From Symbiodinium natans (lineage: Eukaryota > Sar > Dinophyceae > Suessiales > Symbiodiniaceae), in assembly GCA_905221605.1 (NCBI GenBank), contig CAJNDS010002507.1, positions 177,501 to 241,500 on the forward strand: a stretch of DNA of 64,000 bases. Direction: 5' to 3'. Positions 31,966 through 44,439 of this stretch are shown in pieces. Numbering within the stretch: the stretch's first letter is position 1; the number at the start of each line of letters is the position of its first letter. Position numbers and translations under genes: made by a program. The notes beneath the pieces were generated by a model that did not search any database, was not told the DNA's origin, and worked only from the letters and a program-made list of their open reading frames with translations.

Positions 31966-33253
31966 CCCCTGGAGCCTTGCCCTGGATCATGTGGATCATG
32001 TGGCTTTCGCAGGATTTTCGGCTTCGCATGGCCATCGCTCGAGCAAAGCTTGACAAGGCAATCGATCCGTGCGTACGCTTGCTTGAGGATCAGTTGTACT
32101 CAGTTCTACGGCCTGAGTGCGGCAGTTCGCGGAAAGGGGCCGGGTGATTTGTTCATGTTCATCCTACGTCCTACGACTAGTTATACTAGTTTCATGTTCG
32201 TACATCGTATGAATTTCGTGGGCTCCGCGGGACTTTGCAGTGCATCATGTGCTGCAGTTACGCCTGATCGACGCGGCATCGGGATCCACACCAGGCAGCC
32301 GCCCAAAGAGACAAGAGTTATGCGCGGTTATGCTTCAGGGCCTTTTAGGGGGGCGTTTTGGGGCTCTGTGTTCGATGTGGTGCACTTCAGCCTTTTTGTG
32401 TTGGAGGGCGAGACAAGGAGGAAGCCGAGGCTGGATGACAAATCGAGTCATTGAGTCATGTTCCGTCTCCTTTTTTTTTCGAGGCCTCCTTTGACGCTCT
32501 TTCTTGATTCTCTTTCGAGTTTCGGACCCTCACCTCTTCACCTCGTACCGCATGCCAGTCCATGTGCGCGCCAGGACGATGTGGATGTGGCACCGGACCG
32601 CCCCGGAATCATCCAAGTAGATCCAAGTAGCAAGTCATAGCAAGTCATAGCAAGTCATAGGTCCGACTTGATGGGGCCATGTCCATGTTGGCACGGCAGG
32701 GGCTTTTCTGAGAGGAGTCGCCGCGCTGGCCACAGCAGGCTTTCAGCCGCCTCGAGGGCACGGCCGACAAGACCTGCGCCAGGCCTTTTGCCCTTTGCAG
32801 CATCTTAGCTCTCGATTCCGAGAAGCACGGCACAAAAAAGTACGACAAAACAAGTGAATGAAGAGCACAGAGAAAACAGCCTCAAGCGGCAATGACATGT
32901 GCTCTTCGGCCTTGGAGAGGAATATGGACGTCATAAAGATGATCCACGTGAAGGGCCAAGCAGCGAAGCGTCTCCAGGCACTTCGCTTCCCACATGTTCC
33001 TCTGTGTATTTCGTTGTATTATGTTGTATTTCTTTGATTGCCCACACTACGTCTCATTTTCTTTAAGTAGCAGGCAATTGGCAAGATCCACGCCATGGGG
33101 AAGAGCAAGTACAGCTGGCCAGCGCCTCTTGCGGAAGCGCGCGGGTTCTTCTTCCGGAGCTGTTCTGCGAATCTGGTCGGCTGAGAGCTCCAAACAGCAG
33201 CAGCACGGATGTGTTTGCAGATGGAGCCTTGGCGTCTTCTCGTCTTCTCCTTC

Positions 33254-33275
33254 TCTCTCTCTCTCTGTCTCGCGC

Positions 33276-33306
<31 letters not shown>
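33254..33306. repeat. (CT)n microsatellite
   Basis: About 50 bases of CT dinucleotides with occasional G interruptions, in the II-III linker region of the channel gene. Similar shorter tracts are at 40277-40290 and 40343-40362. Confidence 0.95.
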
Positions 33307-33612
33307 GACTCTTTCTCTTTGTTTTGCAAAGAACTTGTGAGGCCCAAGGGCGAGAGGCACCCTCCTGATCCGGGCCGAGCGCCCAAGCAAACATGCTTCA
33401 AACGGCTTCAACGAGAGCTTCAGTCTTCGATTAGGTTGTGGTGCGGTGCGGAGGTGATCTCGCATGACTGGCATAGATGATCCGGGCTGTAACCCCCCAT
33501 GGTATCCCCTTCCCCCAACCCTAAACCGTAACCCTTGACCACGCCCGAACCCAAGCTCTTAGGGGTTGTGGTGTGGCTGTAGGTTTTAGGTATGAGGGTT
33601 TATGATCTAGGT

Positions 33613-33667
33613 CCCCCCTCCCCCCCCCCCCCTTCCCCCCCCCCCCTCCCCCGCCCCCCCTCCCCCC
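33613..33667. repeat. C-rich tract
   Basis: Runs of 6-12 C broken by TT, T or G. The complement is G-quadruplex-prone. Confidence 0.9.
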
Positions 33668-33781
33668 TGCCAGATGCCTGACCATAAAAAATGCAGAACT
33701 ACCGTGATGCTTGGACCGAGGCATGACGGATGTGGAGGCTGGTTACGCAGAGTTTTTGACGAGGGTCCACATTGGCACGAG

Positions 33782-34010
33782 CCTGCCCTGAACTCACCAT
33801 CGTGCAGTCTTCGTAGAAGATTCTGGGTTTCAGTGGCCATGTCCGCCTGAGAATCTAGCATGGTGCTGCTTTCGTTCATCTCCTCAGACAGAAGATATGC
33901 AGCGTTGGCCCTGATAAGCTCGGACCGTCTTGTCCGTTTCGACGAACACGCTGCTGTGGAGCTTTTCTGGGCCCCGTCGATTGTCACAACAGATTGTTGC
34001 AGGCCATGTT
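33782..34010 (-). CDS. Candidate antisense exon with a canonical donor
   Basis: On the minus strand the frame reads SELIRANAAYLLSEEMNESS and ends TQNLLRRLHDG directly before GTGAGT (minus strand; plus positions about 33794-33799), a consensus donor. Hydrophilic composition and the donor suggest a real exon of a minus-strand gene or transcript inside the channel locus. The acceptor side is not fixed and the family is unknown. Confidence 0.35.
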
Positions 34011-36858
34011 CCACAGCTCGGTGGAGATGCAAAGTGCTAGCTGCCCGGTTGTTGCCCGGTTTTGCCCGGTTGTTGCCCGAGTGTTCTCATCCTTGGAAGC
34101 ATCGCCTTGCTGAGGATGCGCTGCACCGGGCTGCACCACCCGAGGAGCACAGCTTTGCGCCATTTTGCGCTTCGAATGGTCGAAGTTGTTGCAACTCCGT
34201 TCTTGCAGTCGCCTGGCATGCTCCGGCTGCAGCGTGAAGCTTATCACGGGGCAGCCCCCCCCGATGAACCTGAGGCGGAGTGCGGCAACGAGCGTAACGT
34301 GGCGTAAGGGAGCTGATGCTTCATTTGGCAGGCTGCTGTCGATGCGATGGCTGGATCAGAGACAGGTTTGCTGGCTGTATTAGAGACAGGCTTGCTTGTG
34401 TCGAGAATCGGGTAGGGACATGGACTCCTATTCGTCCAAGCTCCTTGAGTGCCGGACGTCCCCCTATTCAGGCTTCATCTGCATCCAGGTCGAATCTGCG
34501 ACATGCTCAGTGTGTCTCAGTCTTCAGTTCATTGGACACAGGGCACAGGCCATTAACAAGTCCTGCACAGGCCGGCATTTCTGACCCCAAGAAAGCCAAA
34601 GAACAAGTCCAGGCCAGGGATTCCACGCGTTCTCACAGCTTGCGTTGTGCTTTCTGTTCAAAGAGTCACTGTGTCATTTGCAGGTATGCTCCGCGCCGAG
34701 GCATGAGAACAAAGGGCTTTCTGGGCATGCCAGAGCGATGGGGAGTGTGACCTGTCCATCCTTTGCCCCGCATTCAACGAAATTCTGACGAAGGGAACAC
34801 CTGGCAGCCTTCGACCGTCCAGGCCGCTGTGCTGATTGTGTTGTGAGTAGGTCTGAGCCCGTTTCCATGGGGCAAAAACATGATTTTTTCTACACATCAC
34901 TGTTGAGGCTCTTCCGAGCCAATGCAGCCTTTCACCTGCTTGCCAGTGCAGGCTTCAGGCTTCCCATGGCTTCCCAGTTCCCTTGAAAGTGTGCTTTTTC
35001 CATGAAATCTGGTGACTCTTGGCTACGTGGCAAACTGAGGTCTGGGATCTTGAGCCCATTGAGCTCTCCACTTATTCCACTTGCGGTCGGAAGGTGAGTG
35101 GCCTGCAATGACTCTGTGGATCTCGGCGATGCGCACATCTTCCTACGCTGAGATGCAACCATACGCAGGAGACATTTGTGGAAAGCTACCGACGGGCTCG
35201 AGCAGCACGGGCAGGCCGTTCCCGTAGAGCATCGTAGGCTCAGCTTTCAGACATGATCTGGTCCGATTGATGGGAGTATATGGGAATGGTCAGGCTTGCA
35301 GGAGGACACTGAGCTAAGCTCGGCGTCCACGGCGTGCACGGCACGGGTGCGGGCCCAAAATCCGTCACATCCGTCCAACATCCTCATTCTCTCGCCTTTG
35401 ACTCAAAGGCATATGTCCCACGAGACGTAGAAGCACCACGGCGACGTGTGGCGCCTGCCGCTCAGACGGGCTTACAATGGGCTTACCAAGGCCAAGATGG
35501 AACTGTAGGACACACATGCACAGCAGAATGTTTTATTTAGGGCTAGGTTCCTCAATCAAAAGAAGGTGCCTTGCTTGCGGCTGGGACTCCCAGGTGTCGT
35601 GAGAACGTGCTGCATTGGACTATGCCTCCGCAGCGGAAGGATTCAGACACATTCATACTCTCTGCTGTGTGTCTTTGTGCATCAGCTCAGTGTCGCTTTA
35701 AGCCTAACCGTTCATAACCGATCCAACTCACCCTGCGTTCTGTGCACCAAAGATTCCCCTAGGCTTCCCCAATCTTGGCTCCCAGCAAAAGCTTCCGCCT
35801 GCCTTGTCCAGGAGGTCAAGCTGGAAGAGTGGCAGCCTTATTTGTATCGTGCAAAGCAAACTATGTAACTATGTAACTTTGTGCTTCGCCAACTCTACAA
35901 TTTCATAGAGCTAAGTGCGAAGGACGCCGCAAGTCATAGGCGAGGAGGTCCTGCTGTCGCAGCTGGAGGCCAACCCGAGTAGTGGCGATGGGCGGTTTCG
36001 CTGCCAGAGCTTGCTTTCTCACAGCCTGAGTTGCAAGTAATGGGTACATTGCCAGAGCATGGCTTCCGATCATCCGTATATCCAGCTTCAAATCCATGGG
36101 GGTGTGCAACTGTCTTGTCTCAGTCCCTTGCAATACATGCACCAAGCAAGCGTGCTAGCGAGTATTGAGTGCTTCAAGAGCTACTGCGTCGGAGGACCTG
36201 CCGGACGACGAGCCTGTTTTTCATCGCGAAGCCCTGACGTCCGCAACAAGGACAGATGCACATTGTGAACAAATTGAACAAGTCTTGCGAAAGGTTTTTG
36301 AGCTGATGCGGGCTTCAACACTGGCCCCGACAGGAACGGCGCCCCTCCGCCGGATGACAAACCATCGATCACCGAAACTTGGTGGTTGCTCAGAGATTCA
36401 GAGGGAACATAGTGGGAATAGAGGGCGAGTAGGGGTTAACATGGGCCACTGAAGTGATTTGCATCGCATGTGGTGGTGGGAAGCATGCTGGAAGTTACCC
36501 TTCCAAGATTCGAAGAATGTGCATGGTGTGACATGTTTGCCAAGGAACTGCTTCGAGGCTGCGCGGGCCCTGCAGCAAGAATGGCTTGGTTTGCCCGAAT
36601 CAAGTCTTAAGAATGTAAGCTATGTAAGGCATCAGAAACATCTGTGCAAGCCAAGCCAGGAGATCCAGGAGAGATGAGAGCATTGAGGCTTTGAGCTTCG
36701 GACAGCATGGTAACTGTCCAGCCCAGGTGCACGGAGCATCATGCGCTCACATGGCTTTGAGCCTGCCGGCTCCTTAAGCTGCCACTACTTGACACTGATT
36801 GAAGTGGTGGCTTCTGAATGCTCATGACCTTTGCGTGGACAGATGTTCGGCAGCTTAG

Positions 36859-36951
36859 ATCGTCATGTTCGTCATCTGCCTGTCCTCCGTTTCTCTGGCC
36901 TTTGAGAGCCCGTTCTCAGACCCCAATTCGGAGGCCGATTGGTGCTTTCGC
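36859..36951 (+). CDS. Channel repeat III, S1 segment
   Basis: After CTTAG the exon reads IVMFVICLSSVSLAFESPFS then DPNSEAD. The pattern SSxxLAFExPxxDPxS is characteristic of S1 in repeat III of four-repeat channels. Confidence 0.75.
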
Positions 36952-37169
36952 AGCTTTGCCTTAAGAAACCTTGAGCATCTGGATCTGGATGCATTCTGTG
37001 TTAGATGTTCGGCCACGCCATGGCACCAGTCCAGGTGGCATACTTGCAGATGGTCATCGACCGGGCACCGCAGCCATGTAGAACATGACTGGGACATGAG
37101 CAAAAGGGAAGCCTCCAGACATGCAGATCATGCAGCGGTCAATGATGGTCAATGCAGTGTCAATGCCAG

Positions 37170-37243
37170 TTTTCCGTTATGGTGATGCTCCTGGAGATGT
37201 TTGTTCGAATGATGGTCATGGGGCTGTGGAAGTACGGGGCTCA
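37170..37243 (+). CDS. Channel repeat III, S2 segment
   Basis: After TGCCAG the frame reads FSVMVMLLEMFVRMMVMGLW followed by KYG. It matches the S2 pattern FtxxFxxEMxxKxxxxGxxKY, including the conserved glutamate. Confidence 0.75.
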
Positions 37244-37929
37244 CAGTGCAGGTGCCTGCTTTAGGGCTCAGCGACTTGAGAAGAGATGCACTGCAATGCA
37301 CACTTCAATGTACACTTCAATGCACACCGCGGGGAACATGTGGAAAACCGCTTGGGAACGATTTCAGAGTTGCTCAGATGTGTGTCAGCTTTCAGGCATC
37401 CCAGCGAGTGTGGGCCCGGTGAGCTGCTGGCACCTCAAATGGGCAAGGGATGCTTGGAGCATCTTGGAGCCCGACGAGGATTCGGTTCGTTGAAGACGCA
37501 GGCCCGGCTACTTCCGTGTGCCCTGGCACGTTCTAGATTTCGCCTGGCCCCTGTGTGCGATTCAGATGCAGACTGTCAGACCTTGGTGATTGTGGCAAGG
37601 GTCAGTGCTTGTCGGATCTTGTGGGTACACTGGAGGTCATCTGCCTGGGTGGATTGACGTACTTGATCGCCGAGATGTTTGTCCCGGCCTTGACTAACAA
37701 AGCTTGAGCAGCGGTGCTGTGATGGACAAGGGCCAAACGGCCGAACAAAGACAGAACTCAGAAATGTTCAGAACATTCTCATTCGCCTTTTCACCTTTGC
37801 CGCCTTTGCCATTCCAATGCTCAGGCCGCAGGCTTGGCGGAGCTGCGGTCTGTGCAGATCCTGAGCTTGGACAGTGTGCATGTAGGCATGAGGCCAGTAA
37901 ATCAGTCATTAAGCACTAACGCGTTCCAG

Positions 37930-38023
37930 GTGCGTGCGCTGAAGATGATTTCAATGCTTCGGCCCCTGCGACTGATTGGAAAGACAAGCTCAGTCCGGCT
38001 GATCATCGAGGCCGCTCTGTCAG
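37930..38023 (+). CDS. Channel repeat III, S4 and S4-S5 linker
   Basis: The exon starts after TTCCAG: VRALKMISMLRPLRLIGKTS then SVRLIIEAALS. LRPLRLI is the S4 core and the following residues are the S4-S5 linker. It ends in phase 1 before a GTGATG donor. Joining it to the exon at 38099 completes a GCC codon and gives ALSAIPTLINMA, the family consensus across this junction. Confidence 0.85.
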
Positions 38024-38098
38024 GTGATGTTCTCTGCATGTTCACTGCATGTCTTTGCACTCCGCAGAAGAGCCTGACTTGCCAGTCGCTGCTTGCAG
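38024..38098 (+). other. GT-AG intron in channel repeat III (75 nt)
   Basis: The intron starts GTGATG and ends CTTGCAG. Its removal keeps the reading frame and joins the S4-S5 linker to S5. This is one of the best-supported introns in the window. Confidence 0.75.
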
Positions 38099-38194
38099 CC
38101 ATTCCCACGCTCATCAACATGGCCTGCCTGCCATGCTTCTCGTTGCTGGCAGAACACAGTATTATTTATGCATTCTGTGGAATGGCAGACAATG
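38099..38194 (+). CDS. Channel repeat III, S5 segment
   Basis: The exon reads IPTLINMACLPCFSLLAEHS then IIYAFCGMADN: the SIPxLxNM start and the hydrophobic S5 helix ending near G. It ends in phase 1 at a perfect GTAAGT donor (38195). No stop is present. Confidence 0.75.
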
Positions 38195-38494
38195 GTAAGT
38201 GCTCTCTTCTACCTCGGCTTCGCTCTGCTCTTTGTCGGCTTCTTCAAAGGTTCCTCGGCGAGCATGGAATTATGGCATTGCTTCATGATCCTAGTGTTCG
38301 TCGCAGGTGCACTATATCATTGTTCTCTTGATCCTCAAGGAGTTTGTGTCAACGACGCATTGCTGTTGTTTGCGAAAGACAATAGCGACTTGACCAGGAG
38401 ATCTCATGCCAGAGATCGTGACAAAAAAAGATTGCTTGAAAGCAGGCCTTCATCCACGTATCTGATGTACCTGCTCTTCTTTCCTTTGTTTTAG

Positions 38495-38557
38495 AACATT
38501 CGAGGGGGCGAGTGGATCAACAGCGAGTCCCACTTTGACGCCGTCACGTACTCCTTG
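38495..38557 (+). CDS. Channel repeat III, turret and start of the pore helix
   Basis: After TTTTAG the frame reads NIRGGEWINSESHFDAVTYS then L. HFDAVTYSL corresponds to the NFDNxxxAL segment before the pore. It ends in phase 0 before GTGTGC and continues exactly into the exon at 39241. An exon between this and S5 may be missing, because S5 ends in phase 1. Confidence 0.65.
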
Positions 38558-39240
38558 GTGTGCCCGTGCTGTTTGACACTGTTTGACACATACGCGATGC
38601 AATAGTGCAGCCATCAAAAGCTTTTCTTCCGCAGAGTAGGGTCGTTTATTTGTAATTTGAGCACCGTGAAACCTCAGAAGCTAGCGTCTGTTCAGGAAAC
38701 CAGGATTCAAGAAACCAGGGTTTCAGACGATTCTGGACACTGCCCGAAATAGCAGGAAACCGCGGAAACCAGGCGATTCAGGAGGTTGCCCGATTCAAGA
38801 GACTTACCGATTCAAGAGACGACCAGAATCAGGAAGGGTGGGGTGGTGGGGTGGTTGGTGGTGGTTGGGGGCGGGCAGGTGGGGGTGGCGGGGATGTCGC
38901 TTTGGACATCTTTTCTTGCTTCAAATCGCGATCTTGCAGGCATGAGTTTGACAAGAAACTACTTTCCGAGGGTATCGGACAGGTGGGGGGGCGAGGGGCA
39001 GGGGGTGTATCCGTGTCTGTGCACGTCAATGTGCATCGCAAACATCGCAAACTAGTGGACTTCCACCCTTCAGGCAGCAGCCGAAAGACTAGTGGTTAGT
39101 TTTGGTACGAGTGCAGGTCTCCGCACATTCCTAGTTGTACTATGTCGTACCCACAGCAGCCTTCAAATCACAAGAACCACAGTCAAGCGATGGAAGCAAT
39201 GTCAGATGTTACACTGCCCCCGCGTGATTTGGTTTTGCAG
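38558..39240 (+). other. GT-AG intron splitting the repeat III pore (683 nt)
   Basis: It begins GTGTGC and ends GGTTTTGCAG. Removing it joins TYSL to VALLHIGSGEGW in frame. Inside are three imperfect copies of an AAACCAG-type repeat (38692-38775) and a G-rich tract (38837-38895). Confidence 0.65.
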
Positions 39241-39325
39241 GTTGCATTGTTGCACATCGGTTCGGGGGAGGGCTGGATCGACGTCACCCTGAACATTATC
39301 GGGGCGCAAGGCGCGCACAGGCCCA
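39241..39325 (+). CDS. Channel repeat III, pore loop
   Basis: The exon reads VALLHIGSGEGWIDVTLNII then GAQG. The selectivity residue is E (39268-39270), and the GW-I-V context is that of repeat III of calcium channels. Confidence 0.8.
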
Positions 39326-39764
39326 AATGGATGTGAAGAGGCATGACATGGATGCAGGCGTGGAATTGCAGCCGGCTCCTCATTTGCTTTCACCCGTCCG
39401 CGCAAGACTTCTTTGGCACATTCGGCACATTCGGCACCCGTGAGACTTGTGATCTCTTTGGCTTGGCATTCTATCGATTTCTTTCGCATGTCTCTGCAGG
39501 CCGAGACCAAAGAGCAAGGTAGAGCAGGCGATCCCAGTGGTGATCTTCATGGTCCCTTGGTTCGATGGGCAATGATCGGCACCTTTCTCAACTCCTCAGA
39601 CGCTCTTCTAATCCTACTCTGAATGCGGACATTTGCCGATCTGTCTGGCCCTCCTCGGCTGTAAAGCGACGAGGAAGAAGTCCTGTGAGCATGCGTTTCG
39701 TTTGTCACTTTAGATCAGCAGCAACATCACAGGGTCAGGAGATATCAGCCAACCTGTTGCCCAA

Positions 39765-39825
39765 AGATGGATCCAAGGCTTTGACCAACTTCTTCCTCTT
39801 GTCAGCCGGTCTCGTGTTTGACAAT
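39765..39825 (+). CDS. Channel repeat III, possible S6 end
   Basis: KALTNFFLLSAGLVFDNGMS resembles the FFLLNLxxGxVxDNF end of a repeat III S6 and lies where it should be, 0.5 kb after the pore. The match is partial and no clean acceptor was found. Confidence 0.25.
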
Positions 39826-40863
39826 GGCATGTCATGGCCTAGCCTACCATGGCTGTGGTCCTCCAGTCGTTGTGGCCGCTAGGAACCTGCTAACCGGCAT
39901 CTTGGTGGACTCGTGCGCCTCGTAGGTTTTGCAGGTGCAGTGCAGGTGCAGTGCAGGTGCATTGCAGCTCCTGAGTGGCTGAGGTTCGTATCTGCCGGAG
40001 GTTGCTTCATAGGCTTGTCACATGAAAGCCTTAAGTTTAAGGCCTAAGTTTGCATCCTAAAGCTAACAAGTGGAAAAGCACTTAAGAAACACTCAAAAAG
40101 CGCTCAAAAGCACTTCAGAAAACACTTAAAGCACGAAATGAGGTCTCCGTATTTTGTGTGAATGAGAGGTACACCAGCACCAAGGCAGAATTCTCTGGGC
40201 AGAGCAACAACACTTCTGAGGCCACACTGTCACACACTCGAGGAGTGAGAAGAAAAGATATAAAATCCCAAGACCTCTCTCTCTCTCTCAATTCTTTCTT
40301 GTCTCTCTTTTTGTATTTGTGTGCATTCTTTCTCGCACCCTCTATCTCTCTCTCTCTCTCATAAACACTTTGCATTCAATTCCTTCCTCTACCCTCTTGC
40401 TTGAAGGAGAGGCTTATCAAGAAGCTTCAGAGGGAAGTCCTACTCAACCCGGCGCGCAGACATGTCATGCGTTGCAGTTTGCGTGTAGCTCGCAAAAGTT
40501 GGGCATGTTCGCACATGTTCCCGCACTCACGCATGTGTTGGCATGCAGGAAGTATTGCTGCCCCCACCACGCATTGATGTCAGAGGCACTTTGAACGGTG
40601 AGAAGTGTCATGTGACATGTTTGCAGATGTTTGCAGTGAATGGCCAGAGGGAAATGCTGCCTCGCAACGCGGCAGCGCCTTAGATGGTTCATCGAGCCGA
40701 TGCCTGAGGGTTGCGAGCTTGAAATCCAACGAGTCTTGTGTTATATCAGTTGTGTAGTTCAGACCCAACCGCTTTTTCCCGAAGGCTTGGAGATTGAATG
40801 AAGAGTTTGTTTAGTGCTGCTGCTGGGTTGACCTTTCTGTGCACTCCTGGTCTCAGGCATCGG

Positions 40864-40935
40864 ATTTCACGGAGCGTAATCTTCGTGGGTATCCTGAGCA
40901 ATGCCATCGTGCTGCCCTGCACTTGGACCCTCCTT
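40864..40935 (+). CDS. Channel repeat IV, S1 segment (candidate)
   Basis: SRSVIFVGILSNAIVLPCTW is a hydrophobic helix with the asparagine position of S1 and lies between repeat III S6 and repeat IV. The usual acidic residue at the helix end is absent. Confidence 0.35.
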
Positions 40936-40965
40936 GCTTCCCAGCCTGGCCTCCTGTGCAGCTGT

Positions 40966-41014
40966 GCAACATTGTGCAACATTGTGCAACATTGTGCAAC
41001 ATTGTGCAACATAT
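40966..41014. repeat. 11-base tandem repeat GTGCAACATTG (4-5 copies)
   Basis: Four to five head-to-tail copies of GTGCAACATTG. It sits inside the putative repeat IV region of the channel gene, right after the S1 candidate. Confidence 0.9.
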
Positions 41015-42069
41015 TCTTCAACCAGACCAGGGGCATCTCTCCGGTCATCTTCCCCGATCTGCTCGAGTTTCGAAGGACTTGATTTTTTTTGGACATTCAA
41101 AAGCCCTGTTCGGCTCTGGTACCCCATACCTACCCCTGGAAGACCTTTCACAACGAGGTCCTCCACGTTGCGGTCAACCGTAGCATCACCACCAGGGCTC
41201 CGTGTAGGCTTGCCATGCCCCTTAAAAATGGGGTTGCGCAGGGGAGAACAAAACTCTCGGGAAGGTTGGGTCATGTAGAAAATGTCTCTGACAATAACAG
41301 CTGATAAGGTTGGCAAGGGACAGGCAATTGTGACGGTTTTTTGCGCATTTCCCACCTCGCCATTGAAGTTCGCCATGACGAGGGACCGTATACAGCATCT
41401 TCTTTAGGAGTGCAGTCGAACATTCGCGATCCGAGGGTTGCGGCGGGAAAACGAGACAGCGTCACCAAACTAAGCTGGTACTGCCGAACCCATGTCGTCT
41501 GAATGGGTGGAGGATTGTGAGCGGACTTCTTCTTGGACTTTTTGCATTCGAGGCCGGTCCTGTTGCAAAACTGTCCTGGCCTGCTGTGTCTGATGCGGCT
41601 ATGCCTGTCAGCTGGCGATTAAGATCTTCGTTTACAGCCGGGACTTCTTCAAGGCCAGAGCATCGAAGCAAGCTATGCTTTGAGCAAAAGTGGAGGTCAC
41701 ATTTCTGCGGGTATATAAGGACAAGTGGCATGCCTACGACAGCTTCGCCATCACGGGGCGGTTGCCTCAGGGACTTCGGGCATGACCTGTGCAGGTGACG
41801 GAAGGGCTCAAGTCTTGGTTGCAGGTCCTTGATCGGAGCCTTGGTCAATGCCCTTGTTTCAGAGAAGGCAGGGAAGCCAGTGGAAGCCAGTCGAAGCCAA
41901 CTCGGGGAAGTTCAACGGGCCAATCGCAAAGCAGCAAAAAGTTACAGGGTGTGATGACCCAAATCCTCGGCGGCTTCCAGATATTGCGGATTCTGATGCT
42001 GGCATCCGGCCCAGCTTCGCTTCAAAAGAGGGCTTCCACAAGCTTGTCTTGACCTTCTTTTCATCTCAG

Positions 42070-42140
42070 GTTCGGTATGCTTGGTTCATGGATAGCATCA
42101 CGAGCACGATCTGGGTCGCATTGCGTCGCTCTCGGAGCGC
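42070..42140 (+). CDS. Channel repeat IV, possible S3 segment
   Basis: After TCTCAG the frame reads VRYAWFMDSITSTIWVALRR. The WFMDSI stretch resembles the WNxxDxxI start of S3. S2 and S4 of repeat IV were not found, so this is tentative. Confidence 0.25.
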
Positions 42141-43573
42141 AGAGCACATTGACATGTGCACCGCGGTTTTCGTCCGTGGTCTATAGTGTGGTCGGCTTGA
42201 CCCACTCTGTTAATGCTCAGGGTCAAGACTGCACCGTGTAAGAACCCATATAAAACATCAACGGTTTGCAGACATGAACTATACACTCACCAAACTAGGA
42301 AGGAAGACCCTCGAACGAAACATCATCTCTTTCACACAAACAAATTGGCAGATGGAATTCGTCAAGTGATCCGAAAAACGGGCACAAACCTCAGCTGCCT
42401 CAGAGAGATTCTTTCCTCTTGGAAAGCGTTCTAACTGTTTGTGTGGACAGACTCTCAACGGTTTGTGCCTACAAGGATCCTTATATAGACATGGCAAGGA
42501 TACGTCCTTCAACAAGGATGCTTAGCATCACGACTTACAGGAAAGAATATAGGGCTGACAAGCTCTGGGAGCCGATTCGGTTCGTCGTCGCAAAAATGAA
42601 TGGGTCTTTGCCGCTCGGCCGTATAGGTGTCAACGCGTCCGTGATGAGTAATGCCTTTTCCTTCTGCGCGGCCTTATAGGACTCGAACGAACTGGTCTTG
42701 AGCGCAAAGTTGTCAGGCGAGCCTTCTTGGGCGAAGAAAGTTGAAGCCGTGATCGCGCTGGTCGCTTGGGGGTATGGCCCGAGCCATCGTTTCCATCACC
42801 TTTGTCGCCTTCGCTCGATTTGCCCTTTCTTTCCTGTCTTGCCTTTGCCTTTGACGGCGAAGGACTCATTTGGTGGCGACCTTGATCATCGACCATGGTC
42901 ATGACATCCATTGGCTGGGGCACTGCCCCATCATTTCATTTCGTGAACCGCGTGCGCGGTGACGCCAGTCGGGTTGGGCCGGTCCGTTCACTTTATGGCG
43001 ACCCGTTTTCGCGGCCATCACAAGTTGACACGTCATTGCATCATTCTCTCGAATATGAGCTCTTTGTTGATGTTTCAGGGTAGCGGTAGCACGCCCCATT
43101 GAACGTTTCATTCAAATGCCAGCTTTTGTCATACAGCCGAGAGTTGCTTCCACAGCGCTCTAACCGGGTGTGTCTTGTGTGCATTCATAGCACTACCATG
43201 CCAGAATGCATAAAAAAACGGCCACTCAACGCGGCTCACTGCAAGGCCCGGCCTGTTCCAGGTGTCCGCCCTTCTGACGCTGCTTATGTTCATGTCCGTG
43301 ACTCAGCCTTGCAAGCCTTGTGGCCAGGGTCGGGCGATGACATTTAGTCAAATTTAGTCAAACTTGCTAAATGTGATTTCTACTACTGACATATATATAT
43401 ATACATATATGTATTAACTTACACATACTTATGTATCTTTTTACACCTATGTATACTCATGTGTATTTAGTGCCGTCGCCCCCTCCCCCGTCATTGGCAT
43501 AGGGATCAAAGAGTCAGGATCAAAAGGCAATTAAACCTGCCTTCCTTGCAGAGGCTACAGGGCGTTCTGAGTT

Positions 43574-43725
43574 TTTGACTTCCCGGCGTGGGTTCTTGGC
43601 TTTCTGGCTTGCTGGCTTCCTGGCTTCCTGCCTTCCTGGCTTTTCGGCTTCCTGCTTTCCTGCCTTCCTGGCTCCTTGGCTTCTTGGCTTCTCGGCTTCC
43701 TGGCTTCTTTGTCCTTAGCTTTCCT
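43574..43725 (-). repeat. Degenerate CTTCCTGG-type tandem repeat
   Basis: About 16 copies of a 8-10 base unit such as CTTCCTGG / CTTCTTGG run head to tail. On the minus strand this gives a Lys/Ser/Arg/Gln-rich pseudo-protein, which I do not regard as a gene. Confidence 0.75.
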
Positions 43726-44439
43726 AGAAAGGGGGGATGAAAGTGAAGTAATATTTCGGCGCACACTTACTATGAAGCATCAAAGGCACCATCACTATTG
43801 CTGCTACTATTCTGTGTTTTCTATTATTACTTGACTCTCCACGGTTACAAGGTCTGGGTTTGCGTAGGCGCAGACTAAGGGCTAGGTTGGCAATCTGAAC
43901 TCGCGATCTCGGACAGCCATCACATACCACATACAATGAAACTTTGCAACCGCTCACAATGAACTCTACTCTGCTTTCCTCTTCATATGCAATTTAGAAT
44001 TCAGGGGTTACCATATACTACCCTTCTGGGACTAAGTTGGTGCCTCCAATCTGCAGCCAAAGCACAGGAACTAAGCAAGAAACTTCTGAGGCCAAGATAC
44101 GCCCTACCCCGAACCCCCTATCCGTAAGCCTGAATCCTAAAGTCCCAAAACCTCAGGCTTCAAGTCCTGCAGGCCCCATGGTCCCCAAAGAGGCGGAACT
44201 CAAAAACCTGCCTCGCCCGTGCCGACGCTAAGTGCGTGTGAAGCACATGCGTGTGCCCAAGAAGTATGTACAACACACACACACACATATATATGCTACC
44301 CCCCCCATGCGCCCACGCTTCAGCATGGTTTCCAGATAAAAATGCTAGGTTCCGCTCTGCGCGGTGGTTTTTAAAGGGGGTGGGACTCCCATAAAAACTC
44401 CAGCAGAAGTGACCTGAACAATTGCTCGAGATTGTAATC

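Larger units (their letters stand above)
32850..36858 (+). other. Probable II-III linker region of the channel gene, with candidate exons
   Basis: Several coding-like islands lie here: 32912-32995 (ALERNMDVIKMIHVKGQAAK), 34568-34640 (PKKAKEQVQARDSTRSHSL) and 36168-36340 (HCEQIEQVLRKVFELMRAS). They are hydrophilic and helical, as a cytosolic linker would be, but individually weak. The stretch also holds a (CT)n tract (33254-33306) and a C-rich tract (33613-33667). Confidence 0.3.

Noticed and set aside
33019-33480. Arg/Glu-rich minus ORFs
   Set aside because: Products of the (CT)n microsatellite.
43506-43766. Minus ORF rich in Lys, Ser, Arg and Gln
   Set aside because: Translation of the CTTCCTGG tandem repeat; periodic at the DNA level with no conserved protein feature.
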